NCBI GenBank assembly: GCA_027422505.1
Contig: JAPQWV010000001.1
Location: 5,394,001-5,458,000, forward strand
Direction of reading: 5' to 3'
Source: Craterostigma plantagineum
Lineage: Eukaryota; Streptophyta; Magnoliopsida; Lamiales; Linderniaceae
DNA: 64,000 nucleotides
Below are positions 9,841 to 21,682 of the stretch, piece by piece. The position numbers and the translations under genes are program-made. The notes below the pieces were generated by a model, which was given only the letters and a program-made list of their open reading frames with translations, was not told where the DNA came from and ran no database searches. Positions within the stretch are counted from its first letter, which is position 1. The number at the start of each line of letters is the position of its first letter.

Positions 9841-11509
9841 TTAAGTATTATGCTAATTGTGGTTTATAATATTAAAAATATTACACATTAGTCCATCATA
9901 TTTTTTTTAAGAAAATGAACATTATGTTATAATACTATGATACATTGTGTATCCAATATAGTGAAATCAGTAGGTATATAATCGAATATTTGTTTGGTAA
10001 TAATCGCCTTTGTTGGTTTAATTATCGGCTTTATTTGTACAATGTTGATGTCTGTTAATATAATTCCACAAATAATGTTTTTAAGTATAATAGCGGAAGC
10101 TGTTGGTATAATATAAGCTTCTGTTAGTATAATTGTCAGAAATGGGATTGAAAAATCATGGTTTGTTGGTATAATATTACGCTCTAATGGTATAATTTTT
10201 AAGAATATTTTTATGGTGGAATTTTCGAGTTTGTTAGTATAATTGTCGGTCTTTGTGGTGTAATTTGCGCGTTTAAGATTTAACGATACATTAAAATTAT
10301 ATTATTTACTGGTATAATGTTGATAACATGTAGTATAATTTTATTGAGGTTTTCGTGGTATATTGAGTTTGTATTTCGGTATGATTTCTACCTATAATGG
10401 TAAAATTCTGTATTTCTTTTTCGGTATAATTAGTTGATTTGTTGGTGTAATGCTGATCTCTGTTAGTATAATTCCACATATAATGTTTTTAAGTATAATA
10501 GCGGAAGCTGTTGGTATAATGTAAGCTTCTGTCAGAAATGGGATTGAAAAATCATAATGTAATAGATTGGTTTGTTGGTATAATATTACGCTCTACTGGT
10601 ATAATTTTTCAAAATATTTTTATGGTGAAATTTTCGAATTTGTTGGTATAATTGTCGGTCTTTGTGGTGTAATTTGCACGTTTCAGATTTAATGATAAAT
10701 TAAAATTATATTTATTTACTGGTATAATATTGATAACATGTGGTATAATTTTATTGAGGTTTTCGTGGTATAATGAGTTGGTATTTTGGTATGATTTCTA
10801 CCTATAATGGTAAAATGCTATATTTATTTTTCGGTAAAATTAGTTGATTTGTTGGTGTAATGCTGCTCTCTGTTAGTATAATTCCACATATAATGTTTTA
10901 AAGTATAATAGCGGAAGCCGTTGGTATAATATAAGCTTCCGTTAGTATAATTTTCAGAAATTGGATTGAAAAATCATAATGTAATAAATTGGTTTGTTGG
11001 TATAATATCACGCTCTACTGGTATAATTTCCAGAATATTTTTATGGTGAAATTTATGAGTTTGTTTGTATAATTGTCGGTCTTTGTGGTATAATTTGAGT
11101 ATTTCAGATTTACCAATAAATTTAAATTAAATTATTTACTGGTATAATGTTGATAAAATGTGGTATAATTAACTATTTTTTAGGTATAATATTTTGAATA
11201 TTATGTTGGTGAAATTTCGGATTTTGATGGTACAATTTTCGTCTTTGTGGGTGTAATGTGGAAAGATCAATTCGTATGATAAATTTTTTTCTTAGTATAA
11301 TTTTGGCATGTATTGGTATAATACTCTTAAATTTAACTGATGATAATGTCCGATGTTGGTATAATAACTATGTCTATTAGTATAATAGTATATTTCTTTT
11401 GTAGTATAATAACATCTTTTGTTGGTAGAATACTCGCGTCTCATGGTATAATATTCTTAAAATTATTCTGCAATTGTAAAGAAAGGTTATTTCCGTCATT
11501 TCAATATTT
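9841..11509. repeat. Right arm of the foldback element, inverted copy of the left arm
   Basis: This is the reverse complement of the left arm from near 9471 outward. Three units are marked by ACTGGTATAATGTTGATAA-type sequence at about 10308, 10719 and 11143, so the unit number and the ~415-bp period are the same on both sides. The motif now reads TGGTATAA. The outer end (about 11448-11509) pairs with 755-816. Small differences between arms (SNPs and short indels) show that the arms have aged since they were last homogenised. Confidence 0.75.
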
Positions 11510-11648
11510 GGGGTATTAAACAGGAAACTTTTCGTAGATGGGTATTGATCAGGAAGAAAAAATTCGAGGATATTTAAGAGGAAGTTTTAACTTGAAAGGG
11601 GACTAATAGGGAATTTACCCTTAAGTAAATGCATTGCAAATATTTAAA

Positions 11649-11698
11649 GGCTTTTTAAATAAAATAGGGCTATTTGAACCCTAATTCAATAAAATAGG
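11649..11698 (+). repeat. Left terminal inverted repeat of the MULE
   Basis: Fifty bases that match the complement of 16139-16188. The block contains two copies of AATAAAATAGG. A third, looser AATAAAATAGG block follows at about 11720 inside the element. Confidence 0.88.
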
Positions 11699-12359
11699 AT
11701 TGTTTAGGTTGAAATTAATAAAATAGGGGAAAACGCGTTTATTTAACTCGTCGTCGCGGCTAATAGCCGCGACGATTACCTGGCCCGGAGCGAAACGGGC
11801 CCCAATCGAATTATTTAAGTATCGGGCCCGTTAACCGGCCGTCGCGCTTAATAGCTGCGACGACGCGTTTATTGGACGCGACGACGTGTTTAATAAACCC
11901 GTGACCTTCTTCCCCATTATTCCTTCTTCTCCCTCCCGATTTCTTCCTCCATTGCTGCTCTTCTTCGTTTCAAACGGTCCGCGAACTGAACGAAAGCGAC
12001 GACATACCCCGGCGAGCCACGACGTAGCTTTATTCTTCCTCGCCATCTTCAATTTGGGTAAGAATTTACTACAATTTTGAATTTTGAATTTTCGTCAAAT
12101 TTTGTTGAATTTGTGATTTTAAACCTATGTTCTTGGTATAATATGTGGTTTAGATATCGTGGGTTGGTTATTAGATTGATATAACACGTCAATTTTAGAT
12201 ATTTGATTCGATTTTGAAATTTTCCCCAAATTTGAAACGTAATTTTCAAATTATGGTTTTCTAGATTGATTGTGTTGTTTTCGATACGTGATTCAATTTA
12301 TGTGTTGATGTGTTTGTTGATATTTGTGGCGATATTGACTTGTAGACGTTCAATTTAGG

Positions 12360-14602
12360 ATGGATTCGTACGAATACTAAGGTCCGATCGATCGATCGCT
12401 GTTGATATTCCAGGATAGTCATCGTTGTAACGATGTACTATCCAATTCTGATGGTGCCCTAGACACGCTTTTGACCGTTAGGGGTTTGGAGAGTGTCGTG
12501 TGGGTTAAGCTTTCACGGCCGGTGCAGTTGCACGGTCGTATTTTGGAGAAGTTGGATATGATGTCGTTCTACGGCGTCTATAGTTTTGGATCTCAGAAGT
12601 TAGATCCACACTTGATCACTGCTCTCGTGGAGAGGTGGAGGAAGGAGACGCACACGTTCCACTTGCCTGTGGGTGAGGCCACCGTCACGCTTGAGGATGT
12701 CGGTGTGCTGTGGAGACTCCCCGTCGATGGTCACTCGGTCAGTGGTGTGATCCACAGCAGGACGCAGGATCAGTGGCTCGATTAGCTGGAGGAGCTGACT
12801 GGTTACAGACCTGCTGTGGGGGCATATAGCGGGACAAATGTGTCGTTGAGGAAGTTTGCAGACTGGTTAGAAGCTAACGAGATCGACGACGAAAGCCCAG
12901 ATTATGAGGTCGATCAGCGCGCACGTGCATATGCGCTATTGCTCATGGGATCGGTTTTGTTCCCCGACTCCAGCGGAAGCTCGACGTCCATGACTTTGCT
13001 GCCGTTGCTCGAGGACATTGACGCCGTGCACACTTACAGCTGGGGCAGTGCCGTTCTGGCGTTCTTGTACAGAGAGCTTTGTACCTCGTGCCAGCGTCAG
13101 TACATTAATATCGGTGGAGCTCTGCGGTTGCTTCAGGTGCTTTCTTTTGGTTAATTGAATATTCTTGAGGCGTATACGAACTATTTTATAATCTAAATTT
13201 TGTGTAGGTATGGGCATGGATTCGTATATTACCTGTGCAGCCCGTTATTATCCATCCTCGAGTGCCCATGATGCCCACCGTCGAAGATGGAATTCAGTTG
13301 CCCATGCCGCCACATGCGGCGAGGTAGTAAGCGATGTTTATTAATTATTAAAATATTTAATATATTTAATTTATTTTTCTTAAAATATTTAATATATTTT
13401 TCATAAATTTTTTAATAATTTTTCTTAAAATATTATATATTTTTAATAGATTTTCTTAAAATATTTCATATATTTTATATTTTTAACTCTTAAAATATTT
13501 AAGATATTTTAATATATTTTTTCTTAAAATATTTATTTTTTCATTTTAGGTGGAATGCGCTTTTCGATCATACGACATCGACGCATTCGAATTTGCGTGC
13601 GATTCCGGAGTCGATCGATAGCATGTCGATGGAGCAGTTCGTTTGGACACCCTACGACGATGGGGCACCAGATATTCTGGCATTAAGAGCCGACTCTCGA
13701 CCAGCATGCGTTCGGTCGTCGTGTCCACTCATTTTCTACAACATCGTTGAGTGGCACTATCCCGATCGCGTGCTGCGACAGTTCGGGATGGTTCAGTCCG
13801 TCCCCCAACGTCCGAGAGGTCTTGATGTTGATCTTCATCGACACAGTACACATAACGTCGCGGGAAGGGATTGGAGGGCCTACCACGAGCAGTACGAAGC
13901 CATATGGGTGTCTCGGTACGAGAGGATGGTTGATGCGATGGAGATAGTTGGCGGTGCGCAGTGCACTCCAGATTATTTCCCATGGTACCGGAGGGTCACC
14001 CGTCGTTATATTTATCCATCGACGATCCATATGGATCGAGGATTCCAGATGGGAGATAGTGCATTTATCGACGTCATGGTTAGTTATTTTTCCTTTTTTT
14101 GTTTTTTATTTTTATTTTGGACGTGTCATTTAACAGGTGACTTGTTACCCATTAGGGTCAGCACGTCGATAGGGCCGAGGTGATATTTACAGGTGGAGAT
14201 CTGCAAGGAGGATTGGATATCATACATCAGATGCAGGGTCTTTTCCTTGACAGACGACAGCGAAGACATGTGCTGTTCGCTGATGTCCCGCTGACACACA
14301 TGAGTGTCCCGTCATCTTCGCGTGGTCCGCCGCAGAACCCTGGCCCGTCGTCTTCACGGGGTCGCACGGGATTGTACGGTGATGGTAGTTACTTTACACC
14401 AACAGGTTACGGTGTCGACTACGGCGATGATGATGACGACGAATCGACGCCTCCGTATCAGCCATTTGTGCAGGAGTCACCACCGCGACCCCAGCAGCGA
14501 CGTCGTCTCCCTGAGCAGCCCGAAGCTCCTGTTGACCGTGGCCATCTGCACAGGAATAGACGACCACGTAGATGTGGCACAGGAGGGCATTATATACCTT
14601 AG
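12360..14602 (+). pseudogene. Plant mobile domain protein gene (MAIN-like / PP7-long-form-like), two stop codons
   Basis: Four exons fit one frame with good splice signals: 12360-13136, 13208-13323, 13550-14078 and 14156-14602. They encode about 620 residues typical of the aminotransferase-like plant mobile domain, with signature parts such as SFYGVYSF, LVERWRKETHTFHLPVGE, VTLEDVGVLWRLPVDG, FADWLEANEID and WHYPDRVLRQFGM. The tail is proline-, arginine- and aspartate-rich. Two in-frame stops break it: TAA at 12378, seven codons after the ATG, and TAG at 12783. PMD proteins occur as host silencing factors (MAIN, MAIL1) and as passengers of MULEs; here it lies inside MULE ends. Intron 2 contains AT-rich tandem repeats. 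The splice model is by eye. Confidence 0.75.
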
Positions 14603-14727
14603 TTTTTATTTTCTGTATCTTTTATCTAATTAGGAATTCGGTTGATTTTTATTTGTGTTTCTTGTTGTTATATTTGCGAACTGTTTTTATATTTCTAGCA
14701 ACTTTTTTAGTCGTAAATATCGATACA

Positions 14728-14811
14728 ACGGATACAACGACATACATCAACCAACAGATACAACGACATACATCAACCAACAGATACAACGACATACTAC
14801 ATCAACCAACA
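14728..14811. repeat. Short tandem repeat behind the PMD gene
   Basis: A 25-bp unit around ACATCAACCAACAGATACAA occurs about three times, the last copy with a small insertion. Further on, CAGGCTCCCAATGTCGCTCG occurs twice, at about 14917 and 15031. Both lie between the PMD gene and the mudrA remnant, inside the MULE. Confidence 0.65.
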
Positions 14812-15091
14812 GCGAAACCGACAATCAACGTCCACGACCTCTCTGATGATGTCTCCGACTTGAGCTACCCTGATTCTTTCACGTCGGTCTTCATTATGGA
14901 CAAGCAAAAAATCAGCAGGCTCCCAATGTCGCTCGTCATGCAGTGGAGAAAACGTTCGCTGATATGACTGAAAATATGCTACTTTACTACAAAAAGGAGC
15001 AATGAATTGTGTGCTACTAAAAAATCAACAGGCTCCCAATGTCGCTCGTTAACAGCACATTTCAAATGTTCTTTGCTATTAAACGTCATAC

Positions 15092-15846
15092 CTACGTAAA
15101 ATGCAGGGTCGTCCATGTCGTAAAGTCACCACCAGTTTCGTCAACTTCTGGGGGAGCCATTTGATAAGTGGTATTAAACGGCACCGACTGGTATAATGCT
15201 CTATTCTCTTCTGGTTCACTTGGCACTGGTTCGTCGTTATTATCATCATCGTCATCTGCGGGATCTGGCAAATCGTCTAGTGCCCCACCCTCAACGTCAG
15301 CTTCGGAGTCACTGACGTCACTATCTTGGACAGCATCATGAACGATCTCAGGCTGCGCTACCGTCGAACTAATAGGAACCCAACGGCTACTCGAGTGTAT
15401 ATCTTCGTGAGGGGCAAACGAAATATCCGTCAATCCTTCAGTAACTAAAGGAAACGAATTCATCGGCGCTTGATTCGTGTACTCGTCGGGAGGATCTACG
15501 TTGCGATCGAACTGAACGATCTCGGTTGCCTCGACAAAGACCTCAATGTAATCGAGCTCGTTGTCGGGATCCAAGAAGTATGCGAGGTCGGCATCACTAA
15601 ACATTAGTAGGAGATTATGATACAGTCATGAGTGTTGATAGTATTCGTTCTTCACACGAACGATTAAAAAGAAAGCATTATGTCGACGGAAGTCATGTCG
15701 TACAGCATACTAAGAAATTGATCGAAATTGGTATCGCGACGAATTCGTCGATAACCGATGGGTTGAAGACTATACTGTATGGTGTTTGATTCGTGTATGA
15801 TTTCACCGCCATAATAAACAACTACATGAATTTTTCTAGACACCAT
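15092..15846 (-). pseudogene. mudrA-type transposase, N-terminal remnant
   Basis: Two minus-strand ORFs lie in order. 15846-15664 begins MVSRKIHVVVYYGGEI, which resembles the PB1-like N-terminus common in plant MULE transposases. 15604-15092 is an acidic linker rich in D, E and P ending GGDFTTWTTLHFT. In full-length proteins such a linker leads into the Mut DNA-binding domain, the DDE catalytic domain and a zinc knuckle. None of these follows, so the gene was cut by internal deletion. It is assigned from this architecture and from lying inside MULE ends, not from a catalytic motif. Confidence 0.6.
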
Positions 15847-16138
15847 ATTGGATATGTATGAAATTTTATGATTTAATAATCGAAAATCGAGCGGCTTAAA
15901 TATGGAAAATCGTCGTTAGTATTGAGCACGTCGTCGCGGGCAATGGATGCGACGTCGCGTCCATTACGCGCGACGGCAAGTGACCCAATACTTTAGTGGC
16001 CGTCTTTAGTGGGTTTAGTGGGCTTAGTGGGTTTGGGTCCATTAACAGCGACGCGGGCCCAGCCGGGCCCCGCTCGATTTTTGCGAGGGTTTTCTGTGCC
16101 ACGTTTAGCCCTATTTTAATAATTTCCATCACATTTGC

Positions 16139-16188
16139 CCTATTTTATTGAATTAGGGTTCAAATAGCCCTATTTTATTTAAAAAGCC
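16139..16188 (-). repeat. Right terminal inverted repeat of the MULE
   Basis: This is the complement of 11649-11698, followed directly by the second copy of the 9-bp target duplication. Confidence 0.88.
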
Positions 16189-16197
16189 ATATTTAAA

Positions 16198-16595
16198 TTA
16201 AACTGACAATTATAACTAATCTGAGTTCAATTTCAGAACTTATGCATACCGTGATTAATTACGTCACGTGTAAGTTTCGAGTATTAAATCATGGAAGATG
16301 ACAAATGTTAAAATTATTATGTTACACAAAAGGTTAAAATGTAATACTGTATTGGGCTGCGTCTGATTGGTCCAATAAGTAACTGGGTCGGATCAGATAC
16401 TGTTAAACAAGAATGGTTCTCTAATATGGGTCGGGTCTGATGTTTCTTTTTTCTTCTTATATTTTAGAGTAATAATTACGTTGAGTGTTCGACTCCTAGC
16501 TGAGATCTGAACAGTGAATCCATTGAATTCCAATACTTTCTGCGTACATTATATACAAAGAATCGTTGTGGGCAAATCAGTTCGCAGAAGGCAAA
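16198..16595 (+). promoter_or_regulatory. Promoter and 5' UTR of VPS52, MULE end just upstream
   Basis: The 398 bp between the MULE target duplication and the VPS52 start codon must hold the proximal promoter. A weak TATA-like ATTATATACAA lies at about 16549, only ~45 bp before the ATG. No other element is clear. The MULE insertion therefore cuts the gene off from its former upstream sequence. Confidence 0.4.
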
Positions 16596-19500
16596 ATGAC
16601 GACTGACAAGGTATAGCTGTGGATTGATTTATGATCACGTAATTTACTGAATTGATGTTACGATTATGTTGTCGAGTGAATGTCAGCTCATGATCGGTCT
16701 TTATTTTTGTCTAGGCTAGCGATTCAGTGTTGGATTTGAAGTCGTTTATTGGTGATTTGACGGTCGAAGACGATGAAGTTGAACCAAGGTTCTCAATTTA
16801 TTTTTCCTTCTTTTTCATTTTTGATGTGCCGGTGTGTTTTGTTGGGTATGATCGATGGATGTCTTATCTTTGGTATTTTGGTATCAGTGATGATATTTCA
16901 CTGGAGGGATTAGAGCAAGAGCTGGAAGATTGTAAAACTGATGATGTACGTACGATACGGAAGAAAGCTCAACTATTTTACCGATTTAGTTGATAATATT
17001 CACGATATGTTCTTGGGTTTTTTTTTAATTGAAGGTGGTTGCTATGATATTGTCGAAAGGCACCAAGCTGCGGGACTACACCAGGGATGTAGAGAACAAC
17101 TTGCGGCAAATCGAGCTCGACTCAATTGAGGTTTCAAATTTCACTCTAGTTTTTCACTTCTTCACTTTTTACTCTTGGAACATTATCCCACTTCCTTTTA
17201 TCTATGGGTTGTATTGTGCTTGTAGCATTATTGACATACGATGCATTAAGAGCTTTCCCTTCACGAAATGCCTGATGACTGGTGTGTGGTATGTATTTGG
17301 GCTTTGCTTTTGACTGAACTTTTTGTTTCTTGTCAGGATTACATCAAAGAAAGCGATAATCTAGTCTCATTACATGATCAAATTCATGACTGCGACACCA
17401 TCCTCTCTCAGATGGAAAATCTTTTAAGTGGATTTCAGGTATGACATCTTCTGTGAAGTTATCGATCGATTATCTGTCCCTTGCGTTCTGTGAGCACTAG
17501 GCATTCTAGAACTGGACACTCTTGAAATACTGTAATTAGTTACTGGAAACCTTATGACATTGCACACGTGGAGCATGGGTTTTTTCTTCTGTTTAATTTT
17601 TTGGGAAGTGAGGTTTGGATTCTGAAGCTTCTGTATTTGTTCTACTAGAGTTCTTACAAATTTAGAAAAAGGGAAAAGGAATGACTTGCGTAACTCTGTT
17701 CTGTTCGTCGAATTCTGGAGCTGCACAACTGGGTCATTGATCTTCGGTGGAACCGATACATCTTTGAATATAATTTTATTAGTCAGTGCTCTAACAATCT
17801 TTCTATGATAGGCAGAGATAGGTTCGATAAGTTCAGATATAAAAATTCTTCAAGAAACGTCAATGGATATGGGGCTGAAGCTGAAGAATCGAAAGGTGAT
17901 TATTTTACGACCCATTCATTACATTTAAAGCCTTTGAACTGTGGAACATACTGTCACTGAATCTTTTTATGATGAAGCCTCGTCAGATTATACAAATAAA
18001 AAATCATTGGATTTGGTATCAATGTGCCCACTGATGTCTTGAGTCACACATGTTTCGGTACATTATCAGGTTGCCGAATCAAAATTGGCTAAATTTGTTG
18101 AGGACATCATCGTCCCTCCAAGAATGATTGACATTATAGTTGATGGAGAGGTACTTCCGTAAGTCCGAGACTGTAAAGGATTGGGTTAGCATAGCTGTAA
18201 TGATTCATTTAATGACTGTTATAACAGGTAAATGAGGAATACATGAGAACACTTGAGATTCTAAGTAAAAAGCTGAAATTTGTTGAAAAGGATACCATGG
18301 TGAAGACTTCTAAAGCTTTGATAGATGTTCAGCCTGAATTGGAAAAACTCCGTCAGAAAGCAGTTTCCAAGGTACATAGCTTGTGTAAAGTAACTTGACG
18401 TTGCTACGATTCTATTGTGATAATGTTTGCAGCATTTGTCAATCTAATTTTTCTTGACTACCATATATATCATATATACAGGGCAGGTAAGTGTATCTGT
18501 ATGGTTTTATTTTATTATTTTCTTTGACTTGTTTCTCTCATTTATATTTCTTTTTATTGATTTGTCACAGAGATGCCTCCGGCTAATAGTTTTTCTTTTT
18601 CCTTTTTGGTGTCCACGGAATAGATATTTGACTTCATGATCCAAAAACTCAATGCATTGAGGAAACCCAAGACCAATGTTCAGATCCTTCAACAGAGTGT
18701 TCTTCTAAAATATAAGTAAGTTAAAGCTGTAAAAACTTGATTCGTACTCAAATGATAGTCCAAACATGTTGTGACTGGAATTGATATGCCCACTTAAGGT
18801 GTATATATTGATATTATTGACTAAAATAGTTCCACCCTGTAAGTTCATTAATTATCTGTCCACATGTTGAGAGGGTGAAGAATTAACTTTCCTTGATTTA
18901 TAAAGCCTCTTAGTCATATCTATATGAGTCACCACATTGTGACTTTTTATTGTCGTCGCCTGTCTATTTGCTGGTACTAGGGATCTTGTTGTTGGGAGTG
19001 AAATCTTTCTGTTCTAGGCCTGCCGTTATAGTTGTTTACATGTTTTTTAAGGCAATCTGAAAGCATAACATGATTCAAAACTTGCAGATATGCGATTTTG
19101 TTTCTCAAGGAGCAAGGCAGAGAAGTATATGCCGAGGTCCGTGCAGCATATATTGACACCATGAATAAGGTAAAATACTTGATGCTTATTCATCGTTCTG
19201 AATATTGTATACTTCATAATTACATATTCCAGTTAAGGTTTAATCTGTTAAGCTGGTTTTTCAAGATTTTTACCCGAATGGTGTATCCCACGGGGAGTCG
19301 AAGATTTCAGCTGCGAGATTGATAGTAGCATTAACGTTTTCTTAGGCTTGTTGCATTGCGTTATTATTGCAAGGAGGCCTTTATTTAGCCATATACATGT
19401 AAACCTCACGTTGCTGTTTCGCGTTTTTATTCAGGTTTTAAGTTCAAAAATTGGAGCATATATTCAAGCACTAGAGAAATTGCAGCTGGATATTGCAACA

Positions 19501-21617
19501 GCTAGTGATTTGATTGGTATTGATACTAGAAGCTTTAGTCTTTTCTCAAGAGGAAGGGAACCTTTGAAAAATCGATCTTCTGTGTTTGCTTTGGGGGAAA
19601 GGATAAACATTCTCAAGGTAATACTGAATCGATCTTCTCTGTTTGCTTTGGGATAGTTCCATATTTTCTTGAAGAAATCCTCATGCTCTGTGACTTTTGT
19701 TCATTTTAGCATCTGATTGTGATTTCTGTAACTGTTTTTCTTTATGACAGGAAATTGATGAGCCTGCGTTGATTCCACATATTGCTGAAGCCAGCTCTAA
19801 AAAGTATCCTTATGAAGTACTTTTCAGGAGTTTGCACAAACTGCTTATGGACACTGCTGCTTCCGAGTACTAGAAAACTCTTGTACTTTTGATACATACT
19901 TTATCGTTCATTATGTTCGAGGTCTAATATTTTTTACCTGGTGCAATGGTATAGGTACCTTTTCTGCGACGAGTTCTTTGATGAAGAATCAATGTTTTAC
20001 GAAATATTTGCTGGTATTTGCTTTTATCTTGAAAACTCATATTCAATTTCAAATGATGATAAAATATTCTAAACATCAATATTTATAACCAAGAGCACAT
20101 CATTTGATCTAAATAGGTACAAGGAAGTCCTTTTTTTTCACAATTATGATATCGAAATACTCATTTGAGATCTGTTATTAACAGGGCCCTTCTCAGTAAT
20201 TGATGAACACTTAAATACGATTCTCCCAAACTGTTATGATGCTGTTGGTGTCATGCTTATGATCCGAATTGTATATCAACACCAGGTGCAGAACTGTGCT
20301 TCTTTTAGTTTATTTTTTCTTGTTTTGCTTTTTCTGATAAAATTATTATATATGAGAGTCATGATAATTAGTTTTCTTGTTTTGTATATCCTAATTCTCA
20401 TTTTAGTAATGCTAAATAATTTTTTTGTTTCATTTCTTTTCTTTTCTCCCAGCTTATAATGTCCCGTCGCCGTATCCCATGTCTAGATTCGTATTTGGAC
20501 AAGGTAAGCAAGCATACTCAACATCATCTCGTTGAATCCTGACAGATCAACCTGCTCTTTCTCCTTTGATATGTACGTGTTATCAAGTTTTTACCTTGTA
20601 AGAGGCTGGGCATCCTTTTCAGATATACGATTATCAATTTTGAGGAATGGTTGGAAATAGTGACTTTAGCTCACCGTGCTATTCAATTACCTGAATACTT
20701 ATGTTTTAAGAGTTGGAACATCAGTTATTTGAGTCCTTCAAATTCATGTTCTCTTAATTCAAATTCATTACACTCTCCCATGATTCTGTGCAGGTTAATA
20801 TTGCTTTGTGGCCGAGGTTTAAGATGGTATTTGACATGCACCTCAACAGTTTGAGGAACGCCAACGTCAGGGCATTGTGGGAAGAAGACGTACATCCCCA
20901 TTATGTAATGAGGCGCTATGCCGAGTTTACAGCTTCACTAATCCAGCTTAACGTCGATTATGGAGATGGTCAGGTTAGATAAAAGCACAGAAAATCACTG
21001 AGCTCTACTCTACCAATCAATTGCATTTCTGCGCTTATAGCATATCTGGCGTTTCTAAAAACTTATCATTTCTCATTTGTTGCATGCTAAACACCGCAGA
21101 TTGAGCTCAACTTAGAGAGATTGCGAATGGCTATAGACGATTTACTCGTCAGGCTTGCCAAACTGTTCCCTAAACCGAAGCTGCAGACCGTATTCTTGAT
21201 AAACAACTACGACATGACAATTGCTGTGCTAAAGGTAAATTACAACATATTCAGAGTTAGAATGTTATTACTTCAAAATCGTTTCACTTCACCTTTTCAA
21301 CAAGTTTTTATTACGTAGTAGCATGTATCTGTGCTCATGATATGTTATCGACAAAATATCCCCTGCGTATGTTTCAGGAAGCTGGTCCTGACGGGGCAAA
21401 AATTCAAATGCATTTCGAAGAGTTGCTGAAGAACAATACATCCATTTATGTGGTAATAATTCGAGACCCTCGAACATCCAAGACTTCGAAAATCATCGTT
21501 CTTTTACTATTCTACGCATCGCCTCGATCTTAAACGTCGATACTAAAATGCAGGAGGAACTTCTCGCCGAGCACTTTGGCAACCTCATCAAGTTCGTAAA
21601 GACAAGAGCTTGTACGC

Positions 21618-21682
<65 letters not shown>

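Larger units (their letters stand above)
755..11509. mobile_element. Large foldback element, split by a TR-GAG insertion
   Basis: The sequence at 755-816 (AAATATTGAAATGACGG then GAAATAACC and onward) returns as its reverse complement at about 11448-11509, so these are the outer ends of one inverted repeat. The rest of the left arm continues after the TR-GAG insertion, from 7864 to about 9471, and pairs with the right arm from about 9841 to 11509. Without the insert the element is about 3.7 kb: two ~1.65-kb arms and a ~370-bp loop. Each arm contains three tandem copies of a ~415-bp unit. This resembles known foldback elements (Drosophila FB, plant FARE and SoFT types), some of which are Mutator-related. 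No clean target duplication was found: a possible degenerate pair is TATCAAAC (743-750) and TATTAAAC (11514-11521). No transposase is present. Confidence 0.7.
11649..16188. mobile_element. Mutator-like element (MULE) carrying a plant mobile domain gene
   Basis: The ends are a 50-bp terminal inverted repeat, starting GGCTTTTTAAATAAAATAGG, nearly perfect between 11649-11698 and 16139-16188. They are flanked by a perfect 9-bp target duplication, ATATTTAAA (11640-11648 and 16189-16197), the length expected for Mutator. The 4.5-kb interior holds a broken PMD gene on the plus strand and the first part of a mudrA-type transposase on the minus strand, converging. GC-rich subterminal blocks with short palindromes lie inside both ends (11740-11890 and 15920-16080). 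The catalytic part of the transposase is missing, so the copy is non-autonomous. PMD proteins associated with MULEs are an established plant family. Confidence 0.9.

Noticed and set aside
742..11521. TATCAAAC / TATTAAAC as the foldback's target duplication
   Set aside because: One mismatch, and it would leave non-matching bases (GACGG against CCCC) at the element ends; kept only as a weak possibility.
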